This document shows positions 54,623-63,884 of a stretch of DNA of 64,000 nt, in pieces. The position numbers and the translations under genes are program-made. The notes beneath the pieces were generated by a model. The model was given only the letters and a program-made list of their open reading frames with translations. It was not told the origin of the DNA and did not search any database. The number at the start of each line of letters is the position of its first letter. Position 1 is the first letter of the stretch. The DNA is taken from positions 101,576 through 165,575 of the forward strand of contig CALYAO010000044.1 in the NCBI GenBank assembly GCA_944393605.1. The letters run 5' to 3'. The DNA comes from an uncultured Clostridia bacterium. GTDB lineage: Bacteria; Bacillota; Clostridia; UBA1381; UBA9506.

Positions 54623-56449
54623 TTACCCCTTTTTCCAGCAAAGCAACACAACCTCGCAGAAGCCGCCGTCCGTTGAAACCATCTCATATTCCCCGAAATC
54701 GGCAGGAATCACGGCGCTCTGGAACAGCTCGATTTCTGTTTGGTATTTCCCATCTCTTTTGCTGCGAATGATGGCCTTTTTTCCGATTGTAAGCGTTACG
54801 ATGTGTGCAAAAGCGCCCTGGGTGTCGTTTACTGCACTGGTATAAAAATGGAACCGGTCAATATCAAACGGCATTTCAGGAACGGTTGCATACCGGTCGT
54901 ATTGATAGTCCTTTGTCCATTGCTTGACCTTGGGCTTTGCAAGCAAATGCTCCTTGACCCAGCTTTCGCGGCGCCACTTTTCGTTGTCAAAGGCATGCTC
55001 AAGGTGCATTTTCAGCGGAGGCGCGGTCATGGTCTTGGTGTCGTCATCCCAGTTGTTGCGGGCGAAGTCATATTCAAAAAAGCTATATTCCGTTGCCGAA
55101 ACAGAAGGACACGTATCCATTTCGAGTACCATCTGATTGCCGCCGTGGCCATGTGCGGTTCCCGGCGGTATCAAATACAGATCGCCCACATTGGAATCCC
55201 AAATAGAGAAATAGTTTTTCCAGTCTTCAATCCGCTTCAAATTGTTGGAATCACGGCAAACCCGTTCCCATTCCTCCAAATCGGCATTGTCCTTGTAGCC
55301 CATAATGGTGCAGGCCCCTTCGTATGCCTCACAGATATAGTATGTTTCATACCGGCCCAGCGGCTCGTTGAAGTGCCGTTTGATATAGTCGGTGGACGGA
55401 TGGTTGTGAATGGGCATTGCGGTTCTTTCGATGGGTGTTTTTTCAGGGAAATACCCGTCATCCAGCCAAACATCCATGGGGAATAGGGACGGGTATTCTT
55501 TTGTCAAATACGCGCCCAAAAAGCGTTCCTGGTATTTCATCAAATTGAGCATGGGCATTTCGAAAGAGTTTCCGTCACCCAGATCCACAATCATGCCGAG
55601 CTCAGGCCCTGCGAGTTCGTTCCATGCGTTGCATTCCAGCCCCGGAACATCGAACAAATCCCGATACCGGTAAGCGCCCCACGGGCCGGGCTGATAGATT
55701 TTGATGTTTTTGATGGGGTAGCAAAGCAGCTCTCTTATGATTTCATCGTAATACCTTTGCGGAAGCAGCTTTAGATCGTCGGCCGAAATGGCTTCCACCC
55801 AAAAATCCATCCGGTCGTACAAATACTCCTTTTGCCGATCCAGCAGATAGTAGTCGCAATAGTAGTATTCCTTCCATCCATAGCTGGGATCGGCAGTATC
55901 TGCCCCAAACGGAACCAGCTTGTTTTCCCACATCTGCCATAAAACCGGCTGCCGGGTCTTGTCGAAATATACAATCATGTCAATGGCGTCTTTTAAGCAC
56001 TCTGTTGCCGCTCCGCAGCCATAGAGGATGGTGTTCCCAGACGACGAACGCACATTGGATGCCACCTCGTTTACTTTGTCGGTGCTGAGCAAATCTTCCA
56101 GATGGCCATCCGAATTTACAAACCCAAAGCCGGGGTCCTCGGTTATGTACGGCTTTTTGTATGCTGCAATGTCTGCTTGCGATTGAAAAAGCTGACTTGC
56201 AGACCAGTAGTTTTTTATTACGGAGTCTGCGTCACAGGCTTTCATAGCTTCCATGATGGCATCCCATTCAATTCCATACCATCCATCAAACGCTACCAAG
56301 ATGGGCCTTCCCATGTTGCTGGAACGTTCTTTGATTTCATGCAATAATGCGTTTATGACCGGCTGTGTTCCCGCAATCAAAGCATGTTTACACTGGTCGG
56401 ATACCGCGATGTAGTTTTCGGCATTCCTGCGATCCTCATACAATGGCAT
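54623..56449 (-). CDS. Mannose-6-phosphate-isomerase-like protein with N-terminal extra domain
   Basis: This 608-residue protein has a C-terminal half like class I mannose-6-phosphate isomerases (cupin fold): metal-ligand region IHNHPSTDYIKRHFNEP and a second motif PPGTAHGHGGNQMVLEM. The N-terminal 210 residues begin like a small-molecule kinase domain (RPILVAFDGWYGIEWDAI) but lack a recognisable P-loop, so that half may be a degenerate kinase. It probably isomerises a hexose or related phosphate from the glycan handled by this locus. ATG 56449 follows GGGGTG. It is the first gene after a LacI operator. Confidence 0.72.
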   Translation of the reverse strand: MPLYEDRRNAENYIAVSDQCKHALIAGTQPVINALLHEIKERSSNMGRPILVAFDGWYGIEWDAIMEAMKACDADSVIKNYWSASQLFQSQADIAAYKKPYITEDPGFGFVNSDGHLEDLLSTDKVNEVASNVRSSSGNTILYGCGAATECLKDAIDMIVYFDKTRQPVLWQMWENKLVPFGADTADPSYGWKEYYYCDYYLLDRQKEYLYDRMDFWVEAISADDLKLLPQRYYDEIIRELLCYPIKNIKIYQPGPWGAYRYRDLFDVPGLECNAWNELAGPELGMIVDLGDGNSFEMPMLNLMKYQERFLGAYLTKEYPSLFPMDVWLDDGYFPEKTPIERTAMPIHNHPSTDYIKRHFNEPLGRYETYYICEAYEGACTIMGYKDNADLEEWERVCRDSNNLKRIEDWKNYFSIWDSNVGDLYLIPPGTAHGHGGNQMVLEMDTCPSVSATEYSFFEYDFARNNWDDDTKTMTAPPLKMHLEHAFDNEKWRRESWVKEHLLAKPKVKQWTKDYQYDRYATVPEMPFDIDRFHFYTSAVNDTQGAFAHIVTLTIGKKAIIRSKRDGKYQTEIELFQSAVIPADFGEYEMVSTDGGFCEVVLLCWKKG

Positions 56450-56464
56450 TGTAAGCACCCCTTT

Positions 56465-56519
56465 ACTAAAACGATTTAGTTGGTGCCTCAATTATACTCC
56501 ATGATGCAATACTTGTCAA
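56465..56519 (-). promoter_or_regulatory. Consensus promoter and LacI-type operator before the isomerase-like gene
   Basis: On the minus strand TTGACA (56519-56514), a 17-base spacer and TATAAT (56496-56491) match the consensus. The palindrome ACTAAAACGATTTAGT (56465-56480), with the central CG typical of LacI-family operators, lies just after the -10 box, where a bound repressor would block initiation. The identical 16 bases occur at 60029-60044. Confidence 0.9.
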
Positions 56520-56527
56520 TAGTTTTT

Positions 56528-57541
56528 TTATAGACAATTTCGAACTGAGGCGCGTTCGATCAATAAATCCGACTGGACCGTTATGCCTTGGGCAGATTCG
56601 CCATTTATTTTACGGACCAACAGCTCCAAGGCCTCGGAGCCCATGTGAAATTTGTCAATTGCGATGGTTGTCAGCGGCGGTTCCACGTAGGAAGAGAGCA
56701 GGATATCATCTAGCCCCACAACAGAAATGTCCGATGGAATATGGTAGCCATGGTTTTTGATACATTTCATGGCGCCGATTGCATAAACGTCCCCAGCACA
56801 AAAAACGGCCGTCGGCAAGGAATCCTTGTGTTTTAATATGTTTTCCATGCATTGGTATGCTGTTTGCTCGTCCATCGCATCCGCTTGGATCCAGTGTGGG
56901 GGAATGGGGGTGTTGGTTTCTTTGAGCGCGTTTGTATACCCCGTAACGATATTGAGATAAAAATCCGGAATAAAACTGGAACAAATCAGGGCAATCGCTT
57001 GATGGCCCTTCTCACACAGATAGCGTGTGGCCGTATAGGCGGAAAGCTGATAATCTGCTCTCACGTAAGTAAAGTCCTCGGAGGATGAATGGACATCCAC
57101 AACAACGTAGGGAATGTTCCTTTTTTCCACCTCATTGCGTATCGTGGGCTCTGTATCCTGAAAAAAAATAACCCCATCGGTATCGTTGTGTTCAATGATC
57201 TCGGGCAATACGGCTTTTCCGTTGTCAAAGGCAATGTCGGTAAAAACGATGTTATATCCATACTCTTTGCTTTTTTCGAGCACCCCTTTGGTAATTTCAA
57301 AATAAAACAGGTCATGAAAGGGAGAGGAGTTTTGTTTGATCACCAGACTGATGTTGAAGCTTTTTTGGAATAACAGTCTTTTGGAGTTTAAATTCGGTTT
57401 AAAATTTGTCTTTTGAATGACCTCCAGTACTTTTTGTCTGGTATCTTCACTGACGCCCGATTTATCATTTAGCACGAAAGACACTGCCGTGGGGGAAACG
57501 CCCGCCATGGCGGCGATATCCTTGATGGTCAGCTTCTGCAT
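56528..57541 (-). CDS. LacI-family transcriptional regulator
   Basis: This 337-residue repressor has an N-terminal helix-turn-helix (IKDIAAMAGVSPTAVSFVLN, residues 6-25), a hinge helix and a periplasmic-binding-protein-like sensor domain ending DILLSSYVEPPLTTIAIDKF. ATG 57541 has AAAGGAG upstream. It lies inside the cluster it most likely controls through the two palindromes at 56465 and 60029. The inducer is probably a uronate or a derivative released from the glycan. Confidence 0.93.
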   Translation of the reverse strand: MQKLTIKDIAAMAGVSPTAVSFVLNDKSGVSEDTRQKVLEVIQKTNFKPNLNSKRLLFQKSFNISLVIKQNSSPFHDLFYFEITKGVLEKSKEYGYNIVFTDIAFDNGKAVLPEIIEHNDTDGVIFFQDTEPTIRNEVEKRNIPYVVVDVHSSSEDFTYVRADYQLSAYTATRYLCEKGHQAIALICSSFIPDFYLNIVTGYTNALKETNTPIPPHWIQADAMDEQTAYQCMENILKHKDSLPTAVFCAGDVYAIGAMKCIKNHGYHIPSDISVVGLDDILLSSYVEPPLTTIAIDKFHMGSEALELLVRKINGESAQGITVQSDLLIERASVRNCL

Positions 57542-57746
57542 AGATCGATACTCCTTTCCTATTGTCACTAGCATTATAATACAATTCGGGTGATGATGCA
57601 AGCCCGTTGCCAAACCAGCGAAGAACTGCGCATATACTGTGTTGCGTTGCAGTTGCGCAAGCTGTGGAGCATTTGAGAGACCGATGGGCCCTCGCTACAG
57701 CGAAAAATAGCCTCCGCTGTCTATCAGATTTTTTTTCGACTTGCCA

Positions 57747-57782
57747 AAAGGCCTGTTGCATACACTGTCAACAGGCCTTTTT
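57747..57782. terminator. Terminator downstream of the GH88 gene
   Basis: AAAAGGCCTGTTG and CAACAGGCCTTTT form a 13-bp perfect palindrome with A and T runs on both sides. It separates the GH88 gene from the LacI gene, so lacI has its own start. Confidence 0.88.
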
Positions 57783-57803
57783 GAAAAACAATTACTCTAT
57801 GGA

Positions 57804-58952
57804 TTACCAGTACATCTTCCACGGTTTTAACAATCGGACCAGCGCTTCCATGTAATAGTAGTCGCCCCAGATGTTACATTCGTCCACCCCCAAACCGCCG
57901 TTTTTGTGGTATACGGCGTGCAGCAACAGCCCATTGGACGCCACGCCCTCGGTGGTGTAGCGGTCCATGAGGGTGTTGAGCATGGCCAGGGCTGCCTGTC
58001 GATACATCGCTTTTTTTTCGTCTCCTTGGTCCAACCATTTGTCGGCTTCCAACATGCCGCAGATGGCAATTGCTGCGGCGGAGCTATCCCGCGGCTCACT
58101 GCCCGAGGTGAAAATCAAATCCCAGTACGGGATGCCGTCCTCGGGCAAATGGCTCAAAAAATAATCCGTCAACTTTTTATAAACGGGGAGCAGGGACTTG
58201 TCTTTGGTGTACGCATAGCCGAGCGGCACACCGTACACACCCCAAGCCTGCCCTCTTGACCAGCAGGAGGTATCTGAAAAGCCTTGGTGTGTCACTCCTT
58301 TTACGGGCGCTCCGGTTTCGGGATCAAAAAAGAAGGTGTGATAGGTGGAGCTATCCTCCCGGATGATGTATTTTAGCGTCGTTTTCAAGTGCGTTTCTGC
58401 AACCGTATAATACCGGTTGTCCCCGGTTGCCTCCGAGGCCCAGAACAGCAGCGGCAAATTTAGCAGACAGTCAATAATGAGCCGGTAATTGTCCGGGTCG
58501 GTGAGGCTGCCCCAGGCCTGTATGAATGCGCCTTTTTCCCGGTAACGCTTCATCAGCACATCGGCTGCCGCGAGCGCCGTCTCTTTGGCCTCGTCATTGC
58601 CCGTCAGCTTATAGGCCGCAACACAGGAGAGGGAATACAAAAAACCCAGGTCATGTGTATCCAGTGAGATCTTTTCGTCGATACGCCTGCGGAAGTTTTG
58701 GAGCTGAATCTCGGCAACTTTCCGATATTTTTCATCGCCCGTCATCTCGTAAGCGAGCCACAGCATCCCCGTCCAGAAACTGGCCGTCCACCCGGTATTT
58801 TCGATAGGGTAGTAGAAAAGATCCTGGCTCGCTTCGCTCGGAAATAGATACGTGAACGCCTCAAGATTCTCGTCGATTTTTTTCAGGCAGTAATCAAATG
58901 CCTGTCTCAGCTTCTCTGTGGTTACTTCCGGTGTTGTTTTCCATTCGTGCAT
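57804..58952 (-). CDS. Unsaturated glucuronyl hydrolase, GH88 family
   Basis: GH88 enzymes hydrate and release the unsaturated uronate at the end of oligosaccharides produced by polysaccharide lyases from hyaluronan, chondroitin or heparin-like glycans. The 382-residue protein has the two catalytic aspartates at D101 (THDLGFLYSLS) and D161 (LIIDCLLNLPLLFWAS), 60 residues apart as in known enzymes, and the C-terminal NIWGDYYYMEAL. No signal peptide is present, so it acts in the cytoplasm on imported oligosaccharides, matching the ABC transporter next door. ATG 58952 has GGAAGGGG upstream. Confidence 0.92.
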   Translation of the reverse strand: MHEWKTTPEVTTEKLRQAFDYCLKKIDENLEAFTYLFPSEASQDLFYYPIENTGWTASFWTGMLWLAYEMTGDEKYRKVAEIQLQNFRRRIDEKISLDTHDLGFLYSLSCVAAYKLTGNDEAKETALAAADVLMKRYREKGAFIQAWGSLTDPDNYRLIIDCLLNLPLLFWASEATGDNRYYTVAETHLKTTLKYIIREDSSTYHTFFFDPETGAPVKGVTHQGFSDTSCWSRGQAWGVYGVPLGYAYTKDKSLLPVYKKLTDYFLSHLPEDGIPYWDLIFTSGSEPRDSSAAAIAICGMLEADKWLDQGDEKKAMYRQAALAMLNTLMDRYTTEGVASNGLLLHAVYHKNGGLGVDECNIWGDYYYMEALVRLLKPWKMYW

Positions 58953-59016
58953 TCTTTCCCCTTCCTCTCCTTATCGGTGATAGCGCGCTACCGCTCTTGT
59001 TTTTGGCGGACATCCC

Positions 59017-59946
59017 TTATTTGCTGATAAAGGAAAATTGTAATTTGGTTTGATATGCTTCAAAGGGTTCTAAAACAACATATTGATGCTTGGCCGCGAT
59101 CTCACGGCCTTCCAGTGCGGTGGTCCGCGGTTCCAGCCCGATGGCATAGTCCCCTTCGCCAAGCATTTTCCAGAGTACAAAGTCGGGCAGCGTGTTCCGG
59201 TTGTAGGTTAACAGAGCCGTCATATCCGCGTTCTCGATACCAACGGTTACCGTCTCTCCGGCAAAGTCTATGGGAATACATTCCTCCTGCTTCTTGTGTA
59301 TGGGCGCCGTAATATCTGCGACCGCGCCGGGAACATTGAGAATGGTTGCGCCCTCTCTTACCAAGGGGTATCCGAAATTACAGTGATAACACAGCGCAAT
59401 GTTTTCCGCACAAAAGCCTTCATTTATGACGGTATCTTCCACGGTGAAGCAAGCCTCGAACAGTTTGGCCGTAATCGTCCGCTTGAGCAAAAGATTTTCC
59501 CCGAAAACCGCGCTCTCCCGCATTTCACCTGTGACTTTCATGACATAGTCATCGCCCACCCATTCGGCAAAAATACCAACCTTGTCCGCGGGGGTGTTGG
59601 CGATTCTGCCGTGTAACCCCTGGTCTCCGAAGGCGTCGCCAATATTCTTGAGGCCGCAGGTTGTGAGCAATCCGCCAAAAAAGCCCCGCAGCCAGTTTGC
59701 GCCGTCTTTTTCGTAGTATTGCGGCGCGGTGATGCCTGTTTTGGATATCCAGCTGACTGCGCTGCCCCGAAAATCCGCCTGCGCAATATCCATACATCGG
59801 TCGGCCAGCACGGTAAACCGCAGGCACCCGGTGTTGATCTCAATGGCACGTATGCCCTTTGCTTTGCCGCTGTGTAACGTAAACTCCCGAATGCCGCCTA
59901 TTTGTTCTATGCTGCCAATGTGTTTGATCAGCTCGTGTTTGTGCAT
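59017..59946 (-). CDS. DUF4432 aldose-1-epimerase-like protein
   Basis: This 309-residue protein has the DUF4432 (galactose-mutarotase-like) pattern: IGGIREFTLHSGKAKGIRAI, TVLADRCMDIAQADFRG, LTTCGLKNIGDAF, GLHGRIANTPADKVGI and the C-terminal AIGLEPRTTALEGRE. Members bind sugars in a beta-sandwich and are found in many carbohydrate loci; an epimerase role is presumed. ATG 59946 (AGGGA seven bases upstream) is chosen; ATG 59997 would add 17 residues. It is the first gene behind the second LacI operator, and GH88 follows. Confidence 0.8.
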   Translation of the reverse strand: MHKHELIKHIGSIEQIGGIREFTLHSGKAKGIRAIEINTGCLRFTVLADRCMDIAQADFRGSAVSWISKTGITAPQYYEKDGANWLRGFFGGLLTTCGLKNIGDAFGDQGLHGRIANTPADKVGIFAEWVGDDYVMKVTGEMRESAVFGENLLLKRTITAKLFEACFTVEDTVINEGFCAENIALCYHCNFGYPLVREGATILNVPGAVADITAPIHKKQEECIPIDFAGETVTVGIENADMTALLTYNRNTLPDFVLWKMLGEGDYAIGLEPRTTALEGREIAAKHQYVVLEPFEAYQTKLQFSFISK

Positions 59947-60028
59947 GTCATCACGTCCCTGCATCCATAAAATTGTGGAATCGCGCTCCAGTCTCATCGA
60001 ACCCTTCTTCTATGAAAACAAACGCGGA

Positions 60029-60075
60029 ACTAAAACGATTTAGTCGATTATATCATCGGATACCGTATTTGTCAA
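60029..60075 (-). promoter_or_regulatory. Consensus promoter and LacI-type operator before the DUF4432-GH88 genes
   Basis: On the minus strand TTGACA (60075-60070), a 17-base spacer and TATAAT (60052-60047) are followed by the palindrome ACTAAAACGATTTAGT (60029-60044), identical in sequence and similar in placement to the site at 56465. Confidence 0.92.
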
Positions 60076-60207
60076 TACTCTTATTCTGATTTTGTTGACC
60101 GGCTGATCAGCGATGCATGATGCCGCCTGACAAAATGGGAATGTGCTACGGTGTGGGCTGCGGTTTTCTTTGGGCGTTTGTCAACGCGGCGATGGTATCG
60201 GTTTTGG

Positions 60208-60237
60208 GGCTGCATGTGTGAAAACCACCATGCAGCC
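60208..60237. repeat. Perfect 9-bp hairpin in the gene-free stretch 60076-60517
   Basis: GGCTGCATG (60208-60216) pairs with CATGCAGCC (60229-60237). No T run follows. The rest of the stretch between the divergent sugar genes shows no gene. Confidence 0.6.
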
Positions 60238-60517
60238 TTCGTATTCTGGCTACCTTTTTGCGCGCCGTAGAAAAAAAGATGGCCTGTATTGGGTTCGGTT
60301 TTTCGCCACTGTGACAGCTTTCTTGGCGTTCCTTTTCAAAGGCTGCATACAAACGGCATGAGGATGCAACTGTCACAAGGTAGAATACTGTTACATGCGC
60401 GCAAAGCGCTAGAAGCGCTGGGCTATGTCGCCATATTCTATAAATTGCGAAAAGAACAGTAGAACAATGATACTTTAAAAATGGTGGACTGGTGTAACTT
60501 TTTGCCCAAAGTGTGTC

Positions 60518-60573
60518 TTGTGCGCCCCTGAACGTTCATGTATAATGCAGGCAGAATCCGCTACGAAACGTAG
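60518..60573 (+). promoter_or_regulatory. Promoter of the sugar ABC transporter with downstream palindrome
   Basis: TTGTGC (60518-60523), a 17-base spacer and TATAAT (60541-60546) form the promoter. CTACGAAACGTAG (60561-60573) is a perfect 5-bp palindrome with a 3-base gap just after the start point. It differs from the LacI sites, so another regulator may act here. Confidence 0.72.
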
Positions 60574-60603
60574 AACAAAAAATGTTGCAGGAGGGGTTTT
60601 AAA

Positions 60604-62001
60604 ATGAGAGGTACGGTGCTGAAAAAAGTTGTGTTTTTGAGCTTGGCGGCTGTGTTGGCGTTTACGGCTTCCGCTTGCTCCAACCAAGCCGCTGATACGG
60701 ATGGCAAGGTCGTCATATCAGTCGGCCATTGGCCAACCGAAGCGGAAGCGCAATCGTATGCAACCATGGAGGCGGCAAAGGAAAAGTTTGAAACGGACAA
60801 TCCAAACATTGTCATTGAACCGGACAACTACAAATATGAAGTGCAGACGTTTACGGCCAAGGCGGCGGCCAACCAGCTTGCCACGCTGTATAAAACGCCC
60901 ATCACGGAAACGCAAAAGATCATTCGAAACGGTTGGGCTGCGGATATCACGGATGCGTTGAAAAATCGGCAGTGGTATCAAGCCTTGAACCCCAGCCTGT
61001 TGGATTGGATGAGTGACGAAAACGGACGTATTTGTGCAATTCCCGTTGACATGTATGCACTGGGCTTATTTGTGAACCAGCGGCTGTTCAGAGAAGCGGG
61101 CTTGGTCAATGAAGACGGCAGTTTGAAAGTACCCGAGACATATCAAGAACTTGCCGAGTGTGCGCAAACCATAAAAGAAAAGACCGGTAAAGCGGGCTTT
61201 ATCATGCCCACCATCAACAACGGCGGCGGCTGGCACTTCATGAACATTGCTTGGAGTTTTGGTGTCGAATTTATGGAGCAGCAAGATGACGGTTCCTGGA
61301 AAGCGACCTTTGACACGCAGGAGATGCGGGATGCGCTGCAATATGTCTATGATCTGCGCTGGCAATACAACGCGCTCCTGGATGACACGGTGATCGATCA
61401 GGGCAGCATGGGTAAATATCTGGAAACAGAACAGGCGGCCATGGGCTTTTTGAGCGCATCCGAAGCGTGCAGCATCCCGCAGGGCGGTATGCCAAAAGAG
61501 GATGTATATTTTGCATCCATGCCTGCCGGCCCCAAAGGGCGCTTTGCGCAAACGGGCGGAGATGTCCAGTACATTGCGGCAGATGCAACGCCGGAGCAGA
61601 TCGAAGCAGCACTGGATTGGATGGAATTTCAAGGCTTGGGTGCGGTGATGTCGGATGATGCGCTGAAGAATCAGGAAGAAGGGATCAAAGGCAGATTGGA
61701 GCTGGGCAGAATTATCCCCGATCGCGTTCCGTTCCCCATCTGGACGGATGGCAATGTGAGTGAAAAAGTCAATGCCCTGTATCGGAAATACACCAACATC
61801 AATGTGGCGAATTTTGAAAACTACTTTGCGTTTGAGGGCGTTACCATCAAACCCGAGTATTCAGAATGTACCCAGGAGCTGTATGCTACGCTGGATAAGT
61901 GTATACAGGAAGTTTTGACAAACCAGAATGCCGACATCGACGGGCTGGTAAAAAATGCCAATGAGGAGTTTCAGTTGAATTATCTAAATAAATTATCATG
62001 A
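60604..62001 (+). CDS. Sugar ABC transporter substrate-binding lipoprotein
   Basis: This 465-residue lipoprotein has a signal peptide ending in a lipobox with C25 (TASACSN) and the extracellular solute-binding family 1 pattern, with conserved Trp-rich and FPxW-type segments late in the chain (VPFPIWTDGN). It captures oligosaccharides at the cell surface. AGGAGGGG precedes ATG 60604. Two permease genes follow; no ATPase gene is in the window, and a shared MsmX-type ATPase is usual for this class. Next to GH88 the ligand is probably an unsaturated uronate oligosaccharide. Confidence 0.93.
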   Translation: MRGTVLKKVVFLSLAAVLAFTASACSNQAADTDGKVVISVGHWPTEAEAQSYATMEAAKEKFETDNPNIVIEPDNYKYEVQTFTAKAAANQLATLYKTPITETQKIIRNGWAADITDALKNRQWYQALNPSLLDWMSDENGRICAIPVDMYALGLFVNQRLFREAGLVNEDGSLKVPETYQELAECAQTIKEKTGKAGFIMPTINNGGGWHFMNIAWSFGVEFMEQQDDGSWKATFDTQEMRDALQYVYDLRWQYNALLDDTVIDQGSMGKYLETEQAAMGFLSASEACSIPQGGMPKEDVYFASMPAGPKGRFAQTGGDVQYIAADATPEQIEAALDWMEFQGLGAVMSDDALKNQEEGIKGRLELGRIIPDRVPFPIWTDGNVSEKVNALYRKYTNINVANFENYFAFEGVTIKPEYSECTQELYATLDKCIQEVLTNQNADIDGLVKNANEEFQLNYLNKLS

Positions 62002-62951
62002 TGGGATATGATCATATGGCGAAAGAAATGACAAGGGGGGGGACACGGGCGGCCGCCGCCCCCTCCCTATGGAACCGGGCGAACAAGGCCGTACACCGTA
62101 GTATTTATGGATGGATTTTACTGATTGTTCCGATTTTTTTGTTTGTGATGATTGTGTGGCTGCCAATCGTAAAAGGCATCACCTATTCCTTCTTTGAAAT
62201 GAAAGGATTTGTGCCGCAGAAATTTGTAGGCTTGCAGAATTTTGTAGACGTTCTGACAGATACCAACTTTCTCCGGACGCTGTGGAATACGGTGCAATAT
62301 GTATTTTGGTCGCTGGTAATCGGGATGCCGCTTCCCATTTTGATCGCGATCATGCTGAATGAAATGGTGCATGGAAAAGGACTTTTCAAATTTGTGCTGT
62401 ATCTGCCCTGTATCATTCCGATGATCGCGGTGAGCTTGATTTGGAAAATGATGTATATGGACGGCCCGGGTGGGCTGCTGAATATGCTGCTAGCATGTTT
62501 CGGCGTTGAGCCCGCAAAGTGGCTGAGCAACAGCGCAATTGTGATTCCTTTGATTACCATTTCCATGGTGTGGCAAGGCTTGGGCGGAAGTGTCATCTTG
62601 TACCTTGCGACCCTGCAAGGCGTGAACCATGAGCTGTACGAGGCGGCCCGGATTGACGGCGCAGGCTTTTTCAGCCGCATGTGGCATATTACCTTCCCTC
62701 ATATCAGCGGCATGGTGCTTTTGTTGACAGTCAGAAATATCATCGGCGTTTTTCAAATTGTGGAACAGCCGCTCGCGATGACCGGCGGGGGGCCCAATGG
62801 TGCATCCATGTCCCTGGGCCTTACCAATTACTTTTATGCGTTTAAGTTCGGACAGTTTGAAAAGTCGGTGGCGTTGGGGGTCATTTCCTTTCTCCTGATG
62901 GTTGGGCTAACATTTGTCTACTATAAGTTTGACAAAAAATTTGAGGATTAA
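61998..62951 (+). CDS. Sugar ABC transporter permease, first subunit
   Basis: This 317-residue membrane protein has six or so hydrophobic segments and the EAA loop YEAARIDGAGFFSRMWHITF for ATPase contact, in the MalF/UgpA-type permease family. The ATG overlaps the stop of the binding-protein gene in ATGA, implying coupling; a start at ATG 62016 is also possible. Confidence 0.93.
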   Translation: MMGYDHMAKEMTRGGTRAAAAPSLWNRANKAVHRSIYGWILLIVPIFLFVMIVWLPIVKGITYSFFEMKGFVPQKFVGLQNFVDVLTDTNFLRTLWNTVQYVFWSLVIGMPLPILIAIMLNEMVHGKGLFKFVLYLPCIIPMIAVSLIWKMMYMDGPGGLLNMLLACFGVEPAKWLSNSAIVIPLITISMVWQGLGGSVILYLATLQGVNHELYEAARIDGAGFFSRMWHITFPHISGMVLLLTVRNIIGVFQIVEQPLAMTGGGPNGASMSLGLTNYFYAFKFGQFEKSVALGVISFLLMVGLTFVYYKFDKKFED

Positions 62952-62963
62952 GGGAGAATTCAG

Positions 62964-63857
62964 ATGAAACGGTTTGAGAATAAAAACTCTGGCCTGCTTA
63001 ATTCTTTTGACTTGAGGAAGCCGAAATATAAGACGCTCTATTGGGTGATGTTTGGGATTTTATTTTTCGTGATGCTCGTTGATATCATACCCATTATATG
63101 GGTCACACTCAGCAGTTTCAAAAGCAGCGAAGAGCTGTATCGTGTTCCGCCCACCCTGTGGCCCGAGGAGTTCCTGTTTGAGAATATCTGGAATTCTTGG
63201 AATAAAGCGGGGCTGGAAAAGGGCTTTATCAGTTCTCTCTGCATCGTGGTCGGGTGCCTTGCGTTTGATATTATCCTAAACGGCGTATGCGGTTATGTGT
63301 TATCCCGGGTGAAACCCACCGGCAGCCGCATATTGGATACCTTGATCTTCTGGTCCATGCTGCTGCCGGGCATCAGCATGGTGCCGCTCTATGCGACATT
63401 CGTCGATGTTCCGATCCTGCACATCAATCTCTCGGGCAGCTACCTTCCGTTATGGGCGATGGCGGGATGCAATGCGTTTAACGTGCTGATGTTCCGCAGC
63501 TTTTTCAATGGTATCCCAATGGCCTATGTTGATGCGGCAAGGATAGATGGGTATGGTGATTTTAGTATTTTTATCCGCATTATTCTGCCGTTGTCCAAGC
63601 CCATTGTCATGGTGTTATCCATCTTCAGTGTCATGAGTTCCTGGAGTAATTTTATGTGGCCATATCTTTTGCTGGGTTCAACGCCGCTGGAGCCGGTCGC
63701 GGTGAGACTGTATACGGCAAGCATGGGCGCGGGCAATTTGAAGCCCAACGAAGTGATGATGATCACGATGCTCTCCGTATTGCCCATGATTGTTGTATAC
63801 GCTGTTTTTTCAAAACATATCATGGGCGGTTTGAGCGCTGGTGGACTAAAAGGATAG
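62964..63857 (+). CDS. Sugar ABC transporter permease, second subunit
   Basis: This 297-residue membrane protein of the MalG/UgpE type has the EAA loop YVDAARIDGYGDFSIFIRII and the C-terminal IMGGLSAGGLKG typical of the family. It follows the first permease by 12 bases with AAGGGAG upstream and completes the membrane channel. Confidence 0.94.
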   Translation: MKRFENKNSGLLNSFDLRKPKYKTLYWVMFGILFFVMLVDIIPIIWVTLSSFKSSEELYRVPPTLWPEEFLFENIWNSWNKAGLEKGFISSLCIVVGCLAFDIILNGVCGYVLSRVKPTGSRILDTLIFWSMLLPGISMVPLYATFVDVPILHINLSGSYLPLWAMAGCNAFNVLMFRSFFNGIPMAYVDAARIDGYGDFSIFIRIILPLSKPIVMVLSIFSVMSSWSNFMWPYLLLGSTPLEPVAVRLYTASMGAGNLKPNEVMMITMLSVLPMIVVYAVFSKHIMGGLSAGGLKG

Positions 63858-63884
63858 TCCAGCTAAGAAATGTCAAGAGGTGAT

